DNA from: Rehmannia glutinosa
Taxonomy: Eukaryota > Streptophyta > Magnoliopsida > Lamiales > Orobanchaceae
Direction: 5' to 3'
DNA: 64,000 nucleotides
Assembly: GCA_016081115.2 (NCBI GenBank)
Contig: JABTTQ020002551.1
Location: forward strand, 1-64,000
Positions 35,948-48,589 of the stretch are shown here, piece after piece; the first letter of the stretch is position 1; each line of letters begins with the position of its first letter. The position numbers and the translations under genes are program-made. The notes below the pieces were generated by a model. That model was not told the DNA's origin. It saw only the letters and a list, made by a program, of their open reading frames with translations, and did not search any database.

Positions 35948-37117
35948 ATGGCACCTACCAATGATTTCGCCAAGTTGGGAAAGCAAATCCACACTGGTTC
36001 TACAGTGGATTTCAAAGGTATGGTCAAACAGGGTTCAGATGAAACCTTTGTGAAGAAGATAGCTGAGAAAGTGGAGAAATCTGGACTGAAACCCTTTCTC
36101 ACAATGGAGTTTCAGATGACGTATGTTGAAGAAGTCGCCCAGTTCTACGTGAACGCTGAAGTTCATGATGAGGGCATCAAGTCTTCTATTCATGGAAAGG
36201 AGCTTACAATCACTGCTGAGGATTTAGTGGAGCATCGCTTGCTACGGCGGAAGGAGTGCCGAGATATATGAGGTCGATGTAAACCTGGGCCGCTACATGG
36301 AAAGAAGTGGCCAGGCCGAGTATGTCATGAAGGTGGTTTACACAAATTGGTGATAAGAAGTCCAAGGACGATTACCACAAGCTGATGGATATCGTCGCAA
36401 AGTGTGTAGATATGAAGTTTGGAAGCTTTAATCAGCTTTCCAAAACCAAGTTGATCGTCATGGCTGCGATCATGGAGGAGAAGAAAGTCAATCAGGCGGT
36501 CGTCTCACACAGCAGACTCTGCCAGAATGTTGCGAAAAAGTCCTTCAAGGGCGATGGATCATTCAAAGGATCCTTGGGCTATAGCCTTGTAGTTGGCCAG
36601 TTAATGGAGGTGAGGGGCGTTCCACTCCGACATAGAAAGACGTTCCATGTCAATAAAAAGATGTTTCGGGCCAACTTGTTCAGAAGAGAGCATACGCTAA
36701 GAGGGCGGATACAAGTGAGGGGGAATCAGCTGACCCAGAAGAAACAGTTGTTTCCTCCCCTCCAAAGAAGAAAAGTTTGCTCGCTTCCCGCACCGCAAAG
36801 AAGAAGGCGCCCGCAAAGAAAGAAAACAATCGCACTGCCCTGCCTGCCGTGTCTCCTGTCCCTGCAGCCGCGGTGGAGAAGAAACCATTAATACCTTCTC
36901 GAGCGATTAAAAAAAAGAGGACTGCCACAACGAGGAAGGCAGCTGCCTCTAAGACAACTGCGAAGGCTTTTACCTTCGAGGAGTAGGAGGAAGTGGAAAA
37001 ATAACGTTCCTGGTGAAAACCAAAAGAAGAAGAAAAATCACCAAGCTCTCGGAGCTTGAGAAGACAGCTAAGTCTGCAACTCAGCTGGAGAAGATCACTG
37101 AGATCGCTGGAGAGGTA
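35948..37117 (+). pseudogene. Copia B extra ORF after pol, N-terminal part
   Basis: An ATG at 35948, 555 bp after the pol stop, starts MAPTNDFAKLGKQIHTG. The part to 36271 has EEVAQFYVNAEV and GKELTITAEDLVEHRLL, resembling the alpha-helical domain annotated in plant databases as a putative plant transposon protein domain. More helical sequence follows in another frame (36385-36660). A lysine/alanine-rich basic region (36777-36986) then looks like a nuclear-targeting or nucleic-acid-binding tail. It sits where Sireviruses carry an env-like ORF, but no signal peptide or clear membrane segment was seen. The function is unknown. The solo LTR ends this part. Confidence 0.65.
37113..37117. repeat. 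Target-site duplication AGGTA (left) of the solo LTR
   Basis: AGGTA directly before TGTAGGTCCC, repeated at 38680-38684. Confidence 0.92.
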
Positions 37118-38679
37118 TGTAGGTCCCAAGGGGTGTGAGTGTAAGGTTTAGAAAGGGGGGTTGAATAAACCTTACCAACTTTTCGATTTAGTCCTTTAAA
37201 AATAGTTCAGAGTCAATTCTTCATAGCTAAGTCCTTGATGGACAGCTAAGTTACTTAACCAGCAGAGTTAGCCACTCAACAGACTCGACTGAGCTGTTGA
37301 TAGAATAACTCAGCTGCTTAGTCTAAAACTTAACTCGACTGTGATGTGTTTTCAGTGGAAGACTTAACACCCTTGAATTTGGTTTAAATTTGTTTTAATA
37401 CTTGGTTTTAGCACTTTGTTAATTATCAGTTGGATAACAAATTTATCAACAGATATTAAATAATATGCAGAATTGAAGTGTTGAAATGTAAATGACACAA
37501 TAAATTTTATAGAGGTTCAAGATGAGGTAATTCTTCTAATCCTCTCTTCTCCAACTCCCGGAGGAATCCACTAAGTATTGATCGAGTACAAAGTGGTTAT
37601 CACCCAGATGCAAGTCTTGATCACACACCGACTTGATCCTTTGGGACTCGAGTATGGAGATGCCTTGGTCACGCACCGGGCTTCTTGTACGACTCAGCTT
37701 CTACACAAAGGCAAAGAACCTTGCTACTACACTCACTTGCTCAAGCTTTGGATTTGATCATGAAGCCCTCCAAAACTTGAGACGGTTCGACCTTGAACCT
37801 TTCTACAATCCTTCGTGGAATATAAACCCTTTGATTCTTCAAATGTTTCCTCTTCAACCGATTGAAGTCGTCTTTCCTTCACAGGTTAGTGTTGGATTGA
37901 TTTCCTTCAAGTTTAGGCTTGAGGATTAAGCTTGAATGACTTGATAATTTTTAGGTTACGAGATATTGCTTTCTTGCTTGTATTCGTTTTTCTAATGGTC
38001 AAGGTAACCTCTTCTCAAATTGATTCCTCGGCCTTTTATAGTGTTCTTTTGAAAATCGCCCATTGAAGAGATAGGCTAATTTTCAAAAGACACTTATGGT
38101 CGTTGGCTTGTCTTGTTGCGATCTTGAAATTGACATTTCCTCGTATTGAATGAGCCTTCACTTTTCGAGTTCTAACACAGTATAATGCTTCCCATTGGTT
38201 TATTCCTTTTACACGGTTCGGGACCGAGCACTTTAAGAAAGGCAAGATGGAAGTATTACTTGTTTAAGTAACTTTCTTGACTTCGTGCAACGGATCCTTT
38301 CGATTGTCTTGACTAGATGCAGTTCCTTAACTTCCCTGAGATGACTTCGAGTCGCTCCCAATCATTAGATGACTCATCTATCACTTCAACTTGAGACTGG
38401 CTATCTTGAGTTGACTTGACCGACACTTCATACACCAGTATCTGGTGATACTTCCCGATCGAGTTCATGTCTTCTCTTCCTTGCCACACTCACCGCTTCA
38501 CACAATGAGTCTTCATTCTAGTCTCCATTGACTTCTTGCATATATAGGCATAGTTGACTTAACTCAGCTCGAAATTACTATATCTGTTACAATGCAAATT
38601 ACAAAGAAAATGGGGTGCCAACTTTCTAGTCTAAGTTTTACATGGCATTCATCAAAATCTAAAAATAAATTTCCCAACA
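37118..38679 (-). repeat. Solo LTR of the copia B family, inverted
   Basis: Starts TGTAGGTCCCAAGG and ends TTCCCAACA, the exact reverse of the copia B LTR ends. It is flanked by perfect 5-bp AGGTA duplications. No internal sequence is present, so it arose by recombination between the LTRs of a full insertion. It splits the copia B extra ORF. Confidence 0.95.
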
Positions 38680-41600
38680 AGGTAGAATCTCCAGCAGTGA
38701 TAGATGAAACAACCAAGTCATTGCCGAGGTCGATCAAGAGAGCAAGTTGAAGAGTGGATGAACAACGATGAACAAGAAGCAGCTGAGATAGTTGAATCTC
38801 TTGTCGACAGGGTTGTGTCTCCACCCGCGACAGATGTTGTTGAGGGTGTTGAGCAGCAAAGTCTGCTACCCTCCATTCCTGAGAAAGAAGGACAGCAGGA
38901 AGATGATGACGATGATGTGATCATGCTATCTCCACCATATCCAGACATCCAAAACCGTCTGCGCGAATGGAGGAAGTGGAAGTTGAATCGCTCAAGGGAA
39001 CAGTTCCAAATACCTGAATTTATTGAAGAAGAAGAAGAACTGATGGGTTTCCTTAGGTTGACCACAGTGGTCCAAGCACTCGATGAAGAGAACTGCCTGG
39101 ATATCTTGAATATCTTCAAAGAAAAGGAGAAGGAAAGGTTGGCAGAAGAGGTTGAAGCTCGTAAGAAGGCCAACATCTGTCCTTTCACTGGAACCACTGA
39201 TCACACTCATCCCCTCTTCGATGCTCTCTCAGGAAGTGATGAGGATCTGGACCCAGCTGTTGCGCCAGAAGAGCTAGAAATGCAGCAAGCCATGCGAGAA
39301 TCCAGGACCCTACATGAGCAACAGCTGATGGAAGGACCAGGAAAGTCTTCCAAATCCCAGCTGGAGATTGACCCTTTGGGAGTGGTGCAGCAAATTGCCA
39401 CTGCCACTTCCCCATCTCACTCTGAGGAAGGCTCTAAGGGAAATGGCGATGAAACTGAGAACTTAGGGACCCAAGTCGAGCCAACCCCTATTGAAGGTGT
39501 CTTACCACCTGCCCCAATGGCTGAACACTCACAGGAAATAGCCGGGAGTTTGGAGAAGAGTGACCCCAACCCAAGTCACTCAGTTGGCGTGCCAGCTGAG
39601 GAAAAAACTCCCTCCGCTGCAGCTAGATCGGAGGAGGATGCCGCAGATGACTCCACAAAGAATCTAGGAGGAGAAGTGGAGAAGAAACAACAAACAGTAA
39701 ACACAAAGAGTTGTCACTTGTGGCTCGGACGGTTGAGACTGAGATCTCACTGAAGTGCCAATCGCTTCTCAGCCGAGGACGCCGCGATGCAAAATCGAGG
39801 CACGTGGATGGATCGCCCGGGAGTTAACACTCTAGCAATGAAAGTGCAATCCATGGAGTTGAGACTCTTGTGGATGCCACCACGAAGACCCTAAGACAGG
39901 TTGAGTCATCGAAGGATTGTCCAAGGCCTTGCTACAGTTTGAGATTGTAGGAGGTACTGAAGGCCTACGGGAGGTTGAGACTTCCCAAGGTAAAGAGACA
40001 GAATCACGAACATTCCTCCCGTTATCATTGATGCATCCGAGAAGGAGATAAGTGCCCTTCATGATTCCCAAGACAACCCCGACATAACTTTTAAGGATCG
40101 AAGATGATGAAGATGAAGGCCGAGTCATCTCCTATTGCAAGTCCAAAAGACTCAGCTGAGGATGTTCTTCCAAGCACGAGTAAGTCAGATCTCAAGGCTA
40201 CTCGTCAAACATTCACTTTTGATGATGAGCCATCCCTTCAAGTCTCATCATCTTCCGATAACGCCACTGATACGGCCGAGGACCAGACAACTCAAAAGGA
40301 AAAACCAGCTGAGACCAACGGTTTGAGACACCGAGGCTCGGCCAGTGGGTCCATACCACAACAGACCCGGTTGAATCACAATCCAATCGCAGCAGCTCCT
40401 AACATCGCAGCAGAATCGACTTAACCGGGCACATCACGACCACGAGTCACCATTGACCATATTCCCTACGTCCGTGATGATGCGTTTGAAGAAACATTCC
40501 CCTTCTCACTGGAGCTGCCTGATCTTGATGAAGAATCAGCTAATGAGTAGAGACGCTACAACAAACCTGATCCAGTCATCCCCACAGATACCATCGTCCC
40601 AGCAAACTTTGATTTTGATGTTGCTTGGCCGCCAGCTGAGACGGAGGTAACAGTTGAGGTTCTAGAAGTCTTCAAGGCAATGTTTGCAGAAATAGAGAAA
40701 ATGGAAAAGCACTCGGCCCCATTGGATATGTGGCTGGATAACAGAGATGCAATCCTTACAGCCGATCTGCGAGGAATAGTGGTCAGAATCTGGGAATGGT
40801 GGCAACAACAACAAACAATGCGTGTGGAACAAGTCAGATACTTCAAAGCATTGTATAATAAACTATTGATCTGGAGCGCTGATAATGCTGATATGAAGAG
40901 GAGGATGCATGAAAACATTGACATAATGCATGAATCCCACAACACCGAAATGCAACTGCTGCGTGAATTTCATAAAAAGGTACTTCTGGGCGTTGAGAAG
41001 ACTAGGGAAAATAAATTAAGCCTTCTCATGGCTAAAATGAAGCTGGTGGCAGCTGAATCAAAAGCCACCCGATCCGAATTTCGTGCAAAAGATACTCGCA
41101 GTGGACTCGAAGCACAACTCAACTATCAGCCGCCTAGACTTCATGTTTGCTGGTCTATTCCTAGGGGTTCCTCTCTCCTTTGATGATGCCAAAAAAGGGG
41201 AAGAATAATACCTAAAGACGTTGAAAGGGTCTGCAACTGAGAAGAAGGACACAACTGAGAAGAAGAAGACAGCTGAAGAACAAAAGAAAGAGAAGGGAAA
41301 ATCAGTTGAGGGGGAAGGTTTAAAAGACATGACCCTAATGGTTTCTAGAACCCCTCAACAAGGACTTGTCACAGCTGACATAATCAGCAAACTCCCAGTG
41401 ACTCTGCCTCTCCAACACTCTGTTGTACCTATGTCCGAGAAGAGAAAAATAGTAGAAGCAGGGATGAAGGAGATCGAACGAAAAATGGATGCCCATGTGA
41501 TGGACATATTGAAACAATACAGAGACATTCCAGCAGGTAGAGACACTAATGCCATTTCAGACGTCGGAAGCGAGCCGAGATCAATTGATTAATTCAAAAC

Positions 41601-42150
41601 GCTCGAATCCAAGGGATACTTCGAGAACATGACCATGGCCCAAGCCTGGCACTTGTATTGGGAAAAAGGCCTCAAGCTGTGCGAAGAAGTTTGACAGCAA
41701 AATGACACATGGCAAATCACCGCTAGTCACTCTCATTGGTCACTATCTTCGATCACTCATTTGGGAAGAAGAAGGCGCTAAGACAAGACACGCCTAGAGG
41801 AAGAGGAAGAAGCAGTGGAGGAAGAGGTTTCAAACCTAGACCTCTACCCAAAAACATCGATTACATAGATCCTGGAAAGAAAGAAGGGATCTATTGGGCC
41901 GGGTATGACGAAGTAGCCAACATGGAAGTGTCTAGGAATAATGCTGAATATGTAAAGAGGATTGAAGAAGAAAATAAGAGACAAGATGAGCTGTGGGAAG
42001 AGAGTCAGAGAAGACAAGAAAGGAAGAGAAAAGCAAAGCTGCCAGAAGAGCCTACGAGAAAAAGAAAGCAGCGGAAGATGAGAAAAAGAGAAAGAGAAGC
42101 GAGAGGGACGAAAAAGAGTCAAGAAGAAAGAAGGAGGCAGCGAAGGCGAT
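38680..42150 (+). pseudogene. Copia B extra ORF after pol, central and C-terminal part
   Basis: Continues the extra ORF after the solo LTR. The largest open block (38704-39753) is acidic and rich in Glu, Ser and Pro, with helical stretches such as FKEKEKERLAEEVEARKK. Later blocks include 40104-40424 (Ser/Thr-rich), 40680-41183 (helical, ADLRGIVVRIWEWWQQQQ), 41221-41592 (lysine-rich, with KRKIVEAGMKEIERKMDAHV) and 41736-42152 (RGRGRSSGGRG, then a long Arg/Lys/Glu helix). The pattern suggests a long coiled-coil protein with basic nucleic-acid-binding segments. Frameshifts separate the blocks. Both parts together exceed 4.5 kb, longer than usual env-like ORFs. I do not recognise the family. Confidence 0.6.
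41188..41204 (+). other. Upstream polypurine tract of copia B
   Basis: CCAAAAAAGGGGAAGAA preceded by GATGATG, echoing the final tract at 42431-42443 (ATCATCAAAAAGGGGGAA). Repeated tracts are typical of Sireviruses. Confidence 0.55.
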
Positions 42151-42430
42151 GAAGTGTTGCTGTCCACCCCTTCATGTATTTTACTATTGTAAATACATAT
42201 ATATGTAAGCCCTTTGTACATTGAATAAGAATTCTGTAATTTCTATATTCTTGCGTAGATATAGAATGCCATGCTGCTCTGATACACTTTGTAAACAGCT
42301 GTGTAAAAGACAAGAATATTATGATCAATAAAAAGATCGATTCTACGCATACATTCTCTGTTTCTACATCGTTTGTGTGTATCTTTGCTATTTACATGTT
42401 GTATGTTTATTCTAAGCTTTGGCATCATCA

Positions 42431-42443
42431 AAAAGGGGGAAAT
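42431..42443 (+). other. Final polypurine tract of copia B
   Basis: AAAAGGGGGAAAT directly before the 3' LTR start TGTTGGG. Confidence 0.85.
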
Positions 42444-43964
42444 TGTTGGGAAATTATTGTATAAATTTTGATGAATGCCATGTAAAACTTAGACTAGAAA
42501 GTTGGCACCCCATTTTCCATGTAATTTGTATTGTAATGGATAAAATGTAAAGAGCCGAGTCAAGTCACTATGCCTGGATATGCAAGAAGTCAATCAAGAC
42601 TAGAATGAAGACTCGTGAAGCAAATTGAGTGTGGCAAGGAAGAGAAGTCAAGAACTCGATCAAGGAGTATCGGTTGGGATACAAATTTGTGAGAAGTATC
42701 ATTCAAGTCAACTCAAGAAGCCAAGTCTCAAGTTGAAATGACAGAAGAGTTATCCATTGATTGGAAGCTGACTCAAGTCACTTGGGGAAGTTAGAAAACT
42801 GCAGTCAAGTCAAGACAATCAAAAGAATCCGTTGCATTTAAGTCAAGAAAGTTACTTAAATAAGTAATACTCCCATGCCGCAATGTCTTAAAGTGCTCAC
42901 CCAGGAAGCGTGCAAAAAGGAATAAACCAATGGGAAGCATCGCACCGTGTCGACGAAAAAGTGAAGGTTCATTTAATACGAGGAAATGTCAATTTCAAGG
43001 ACTACAACAAGACAAGCCAACAACCACTAGTGTCTTTTGAAAATCAGCTTATCTCTTCAACGGGCGGATTTTTGAAAGAGCACTCTAAAGGCTGAGGAAT
43101 TATCTTGAGAAAGGTTACGAAGGTTACCAAGAAAAACAACGAACATTGAAACAAATATTCAAATTGTAAGCTGAAAAATTCTCAAGTTATTCAAGCATAA
43201 TCCTCAAGCCTAAATTTCGAAGGAAATTAATCCAACACTAACCTCGAAGGAGAGACAACTTCAATTGTTGAAGAGGATATATTTGAAGAATCAAAAAGGG
43301 TCTACATTCCAAGAAGGATTGTAGAGAGGTTCAAGGTCGAACCAATCTCAAGTTATTGGAGGGCTTCGTGATCAAATCCAAGAAGCTTGAGCAAGTGAGC
43401 TATAGTAGCAAGACATTTGCCCTATGAAGAAGCCGAGTCATACAAGAAGCTTGATTGTGTGACCAAGGTATCTCCTGCATCGAGTCCCAAAGGATCAAGT
43501 CATTTGGTGATCAAGACTTGCATACGGGATCGATAACCATTTTGTACTCCGATCAATACTTAGTGGATTCCTCCAGAGTTGGGGGAACAGAGGATTAGAA
43601 GAATTACCCCATCTTCGAACCTCTATAAAAACTATTGTGTCATTTACATTTCAGCATTTTATTTCTGTATATTACTTTATATCTGCTGACAAATTGCTAT
43701 CCAACTGATAATCAACAAAGTGCTAAAACCAAATGTTAAAACAAACCTAAACCAAATTCAAGGGTGTTAAGTCTTCCATCGAAAATCTTATCATAGTCGA
43801 GTTAAGTATTAGACTAAGCGGTGAGTTATTCTATCAACAAAACCGAAGTGCGGTTGAGTGGCTAACTCGTTGGTTAACTAACTTAGTTGTCCATCAAGGA
43901 CTTAGCTATGAAATTAACTCGAACAATTTCAAAAGGACTAAATCGAAAAAGTTGGTAAGGTTTA
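42444..43964 (+). repeat. 3' LTR of copia B, main part
   Basis: Colinear with 28194-29720. It is cut at GGTAAGGTTTA by copia C. A short tail continues at 50463-50492 after C. Small indels relative to the 5' LTR cluster around CTG, CAG and CG positions. The TATA position reads CTCTAAAGG. Confidence 0.92.
43960..43964. repeat. Target-site duplication GTTTA (left) of copia C
   Basis: GTTTA before TGTTGAAATTTC, repeated at 50458-50462. Confidence 0.92.
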
Positions 43965-44278
43965 TGTTGAAATTTCTGGTGTTTTATTTCTCAGAATCGG
44001 ATTACAAGGAATCGAACAAACTATCTATTACAGAGAATGAAAATTTGCGGGAAAAGTCGAGGCGAGTTAACACTCTATCCGCAAGATAAACACGCCCGTA
44101 TAAGTCTTGCCGAACAGGACGTGTTATCCCCAAAGATACAACAGCCTTCGTCCTTGTAATAGCAAAGATCAAATTACAAGGCACCTTTCGAATCAAATGT
44201 GCAAAATCGAGTACACTATGCAAGTACAAGAAAGAAATGAGTATAAAGTGTGTAATCCGAACGAACAACAACAATGCT

Positions 44279-44290
44279 CCTATTTATAGG
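44279..44290 (-). promoter_or_regulatory. TATA box in a copia C LTR
   Basis: CCTATAAATAGG on the minus strand. The other LTR has the same at about 49748-49759. Confidence 0.55.
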
Positions 44291-44519
44291 ACTTCCAACC
44301 AGGTCTTGGGGTCTCTTTCTGCAGGCGTAACTCCAGTGATAACGGGTCAGTAACCTCTAGGTAGTGGGCACTCCTTCAATGACCACTATGTCAGAACTTC
44401 CAAGTAGTGGGTGAGTGGTCTTTGTTCCATTATAAAAGTTGCGATTTGACTTTTAAGTTGCAACTTTATTTGTTTTTATTCTCCAAAAAATAAAAACAAA
44501 TGTTTTTCAGGTAAAACTA

Positions 44520-44640
44520 GGCCCGATCCCAGTCGGGACACGGACACGGGCACGGGCACGGCACGGGCTCGGCTCGGGCTCGGCCCTTGGCCCACGGCCC
44601 ACGGCCCCGGCGCCGGGTCGGGCCGGGCGGCTTGGCGCGT
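44520..44640. repeat. GC-rich simple repeat in the copia C 3' LTR
   Basis: Degenerate runs of CGGGCA and CGGGCT units, strongly GC-rich beside AT-rich LTR sequence. The other LTR has a version of different length at about 49990-50110. Confidence 0.8.
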
Positions 44641-44984
44641 GTGGCCTTGCCCACCACACCTCACATGTGTATAGTTATTTCATCTTGCACACTCTTATAC
44701 ACCCACTTACTTATATATTGAATAAAATTAATATTTTATTCCCATGTGGGATGGTGTCTTTTCACCTTCCCATCATCCATTATCCCATTTCAAAGTGACT
44801 ATCTTGTGGATTTTATTTCTCACTCACCACTAAATGGTTTTGAGAAGTTAAATATACCACACTCATCTACTCGAAACGTAGAATTTTATTTTAATATTTA
44901 ATTCCTCCAAAATTAAATAATTAGTCACTAAAAAATTGGTCAAAGTTAGGTATCAACCATTACTTCTCAAACCAATTTCCAACA

Positions 44985-44994
44985 ATCCCCACAT
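44985..44994 (-). other. Polypurine tract of copia C
   Basis: Minus-strand ATGTGGGGAT directly before the 3' LTR start TGTTGGAAATTGG. Confidence 0.6.
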
Positions 44995-45539
44995 GAGTGG
45001 AAATCAAATGCACATGAAAATGCGAGACTCTTGTACTCAGTTTAATTGAAACCATATTGATCGTGACGTAGTTTGCGACTTTGAACCTTCTTTTGTAAAT
45101 ATCATCGGATATACCGGCGGCCTAGTGGACGCAATGCCTTGAACTATTCCTCCTTCGTGTACACCTAGTCAATGACATTTACACAATATGACTTTTGTCA
45201 CATTCCGTTCTTCATTGTGTCCTTTTGGCCATGGACAACATCTTTGGATTCATAAGTGTTACATTGAAGCGGCCCTCACTTCTCACTTATATAGGTGATC
45301 TCTCTTGACCGAGTCAATTTATCATTAAAAGTCCTTATGACTTAACCTTACCACAACCAACAAGTTTATTGCACTTGTTTTGCCTTCTAGGGATGGGTTA
45401 ACTGATTTACAAGTGCTTAATGAACTTTTAAAGCTTAGTTTTCCCATCGAACCAAGTTCTTGGGATCTCCAAATACCAAGGTTGGGTTACCACTTTAATC
45501 ATTCTTTAAATTGTGGATTTTAATCCCATTCCCTCTAGC

Positions 45540-48500
45540 AATTTACTCAATTGATCTCTGTTAAGCCCTTTTCGTGAGCGGATCCGCTATGTTATCCTTT
45601 GACTTTACATAGTCGATTGATATAACACCATTAGAGATCAATTGTCTTACGGTATTATGTCTACGACGGATGTGTCTAGACTTACCGTTATACATATTAC
45701 TTTGTGCTCTCCCTATAGTAGCTTGACTATCACGGTGAATCATCACAGAGGCAATCGGGCTTTTTCCAAAGATGGAATATCTTCTAAGAAATTACGAAGC
45801 CACTCGCCTTCTTCCCCGACTTTATCAAAAGCTATAAACTCGATTCCATGGTGGATCTAGCTATACAAGTTTGCTTAGTGGATTTCCATGATATCGCTCC
45901 TCCTCCAATAGTAAATATATATCCACTAGTGGAGTAGGAGTCCTTTGAATCAAATCCCTAGCATCACTATACCCTTCAAGTCTTTGGAGGGTATTTGAGT
46001 AGTGTATTCCATAACTCGGGGGTGTATTTTAGATATCTTAGTACCCTAGTTAGTGCTTTCCAATGCTCTTGGCTTGGATTGCTTGTATACCTACTCAACT
46101 TGTTTCTGAGGATAGGCAAGATCCGGGCGTGTACATTTGTAATGTACATCAAACTTCCTATCACCTTCGAGTATTCCAACTGAGCTACTGGTTCAGCTTT
46201 ATTTACTACCAGATTTATGCTCAAATCAATGGGCGTTTTGCATGGTGGACCATCAAAAGCATGGAACTTCTTGAGCACTTTCTCCACATAGTGGGATTGT
46301 GTCAAGCTAATTCCTTCAGATGTTTTGCCAATTTTGATTCCGAGAATCATATCAGCAATTCCCATGTCTTTCATGTCAAAATTTCTTTTTAACATTTTCT
46401 TAGTGTCCATGATTATGTCATGACTACTACCCATTATTAACATATCGTCACGATAGACAAACTATGACAAATGCATTTGACATGCCTTTAACATAAACAC
46501 ACTTGTCACATTCGTTGATTTTAAAGCCATTTGACAACATCGTTGTGTCAAATTTAAGATGCCGTTTTGGAGCTTGTTTAAGTCCATACAAATGATCTTA
46601 TCAATTTGCACACCTTTTTCTCTTGACCAGGTGCTACAAATCCTTCAGGTTGTTCCATATATATTTCTTCTTCCAATTCACCATTTAAAAACGCAGTTTT
46701 TACATCCATTTGGTGAATCTCGAGATTGTGCAAAGCAAAGAATCGTAATAAGCACTCGAATGGATGCAATTCTTGATACAGGTGAATATGTGTCGAAGAA
46801 ATCACTTCCTTCTTTTTGTTTGAAGCCTTTAGCCACTAACCTGGCTTTATATTTATCAATAGTTCCATCTGCCTTATATTTCTTTTTTAATATCCATTTA
46901 CACCCTAAAGGTTTACTACCTGCAGGGAGATCAACCAACTCCCAGGTATGATTTTGTAAAATGGATTCTATTTCACTATTGATGGCTTCTTTTCCGAGCG
47001 GAGCATCCGGACTAGACAGCCTCTTTAACAAGACTTGGCTCACCGCCTAATAAGTAAGTGACAAAATCAGGACCAAATGATGTAGCAGTTTTAGTCCTTT
47101 TACTTCGTCTTGGTTCTTCATTCTCTTGTGAAGAACTACTTACTTTCTCATAAGTTCTTTTGTTAGAACTTATTCCAACCCTTTCTTTACAAGGATATAC
47201 ATTTTCAAGAAATATTGCATTTCTTGATTCAATTATGGTACCTTCTTTAAATTTCGGATTTTCCGACTTGTGTATCAAGAACCGATATGCACTACTATTG
47301 TATGCATATCCTATAAAAATACAATCAACCGTCTTAGGGCCAATTTTGACTTGTTTAGGTTCAGGTATTGCTACCTTAGCCAAACACCCCCACACTTTAA
47401 GGTATTTATAAGATGGCTTATGATTTTTCCACAATTCATAAGGTGTCTTATTTTTTCCTTTAAGTGAGATTTTATTTAAAATGTGGTTTGCTGTCAAAAC
47501 AGCTTCCCCACATGTTCTGAGGTAGTCCAGAACTAATCAACATGGCATTCATCATTTCTTTTAAAGTTCGATTTTTACGTTCAACAATGCCATTAGATTG
47601 TGGTGAATATGGTGCAGTAGTTTGATGAATTATTCCCATTTGGTTACATAATTCTTCAAAAGGTGCAACATATTCTCCACTCTATCACTCCGAATTATTT
47701 TAATCCGGCTCCCAATTTGATTTTCAACCTCATTTTTATAATTTTTGAAAGCTTCAACGCTTCATCTTTGCTTCTTAATAAATATAAGTAGCAAAATCTT
47801 GTGCAATCATCAATAAAAGTGATGAATTATTTTTACCACCTCTAGTTTGCACAAATTTGGATCACATATATCAAGATGTATCAATTCTAGAGGTATGTAT
47901 TTCTTTCCTGAGAATGAAAAGGTAACTTAGCCATTTTAGCTTCAATACGATTTCACATCTCTTTTGAGAATCAATTTTTGAAGTTAGAAGTAATTCCAAG
48001 TTCATTAATCTTTTTATAGCATTTAGATTAACATGCCCTAATCTAACATGCCACAACTCAAATACTCAAGCATATAAACATAAGTAGGCTCAATTTTATT
48101 GCCGCTTGAATCGGTTACACGGCGAACCGCCATTACATTCATTTTGAACAAATCCGTTATACGAGATAACCTTTTCCTAGAACTGTCCAAACTTAGTTAA
48201 AATAAACTTTTCGAGACTCAAACATAAGTCTAAAACCATGGTTTACAAGAAGAGATCCCGACACTAGAATCTTAGGATTTGCGGGACATGAAGAACATCC
48301 TTGACGGCTATTTTCAGTGAGCTTGAACCACGTTGCCAAAACCCGCAACATCGAAGAAGAGGAAGAATTACCCATATTAAGTTTTCTACCCGTACAAGGG
48401 GTGTAGGTAGAGAACGATCCTTGTCGAAACGAGACATCTTTGAGTGGCCCCGTGTCAATATACCACTCCTTGGATTATCCACAAGGTTTGCCTCAAAAAC
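45540..48500 (-). pseudogene. Copia C pol (protease, integrase, RT, RNase H)
   Basis: In minus-strand order: protease WYIDTG near 48470-48450. Integrase zinc region MWHVRLGHVNLNAIKRLM at 48056 on, then an IIRSDR motif near 47695 (second Asp), an NG.VERK-like Glu region near 47590, and YELWKNHKPSYKYLKVWGC at 47450-47400. RT: LPLGCKWILKKKYKADGTI-like sequence and VKTAFLNGELEEEIYMEQPE at 47043-46630, then LIMGSSHDII and KEM.GMADMILGIKI-like blocks at 46443-45976. RNase H ends in VKSKDNIADPLTKRA at 45561. Frameshifts are frequent, and the first integrase Asp region is badly decayed. Confidence 0.87.
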
Positions 48501-48589
48501 CACCGCATGAGATAGATCCATATCCATATCACTCTTGGATCATACCACTTTGTGCTCAACCACATTAGCATTAAGTCTGTCTATATTTT

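Larger units (their letters stand above)
43965..44984 (-). repeat. 3' LTR of copia C
   Basis: Plus-strand limits are TGTTGAAATTTCTGG and TTTCCAACA. Contains a minus-strand CCTATAAATAGG TATA box at 44279-44290 and a GC-rich CGGGCACGG-type simple-repeat tract at about 44520-44640. Confidence 0.92.

Noticed and set aside
36680..37129. Minus-strand frames opposite the copia B extra ORF
   Set aside because: They are antisense shadows of the lysine/alanine-rich plus-strand frame.
44476..44664. Proline/glycine-rich frame in the copia C LTR
   Set aside because: Translation of the GC-rich simple repeat, with a different frame and length in the sister LTR.
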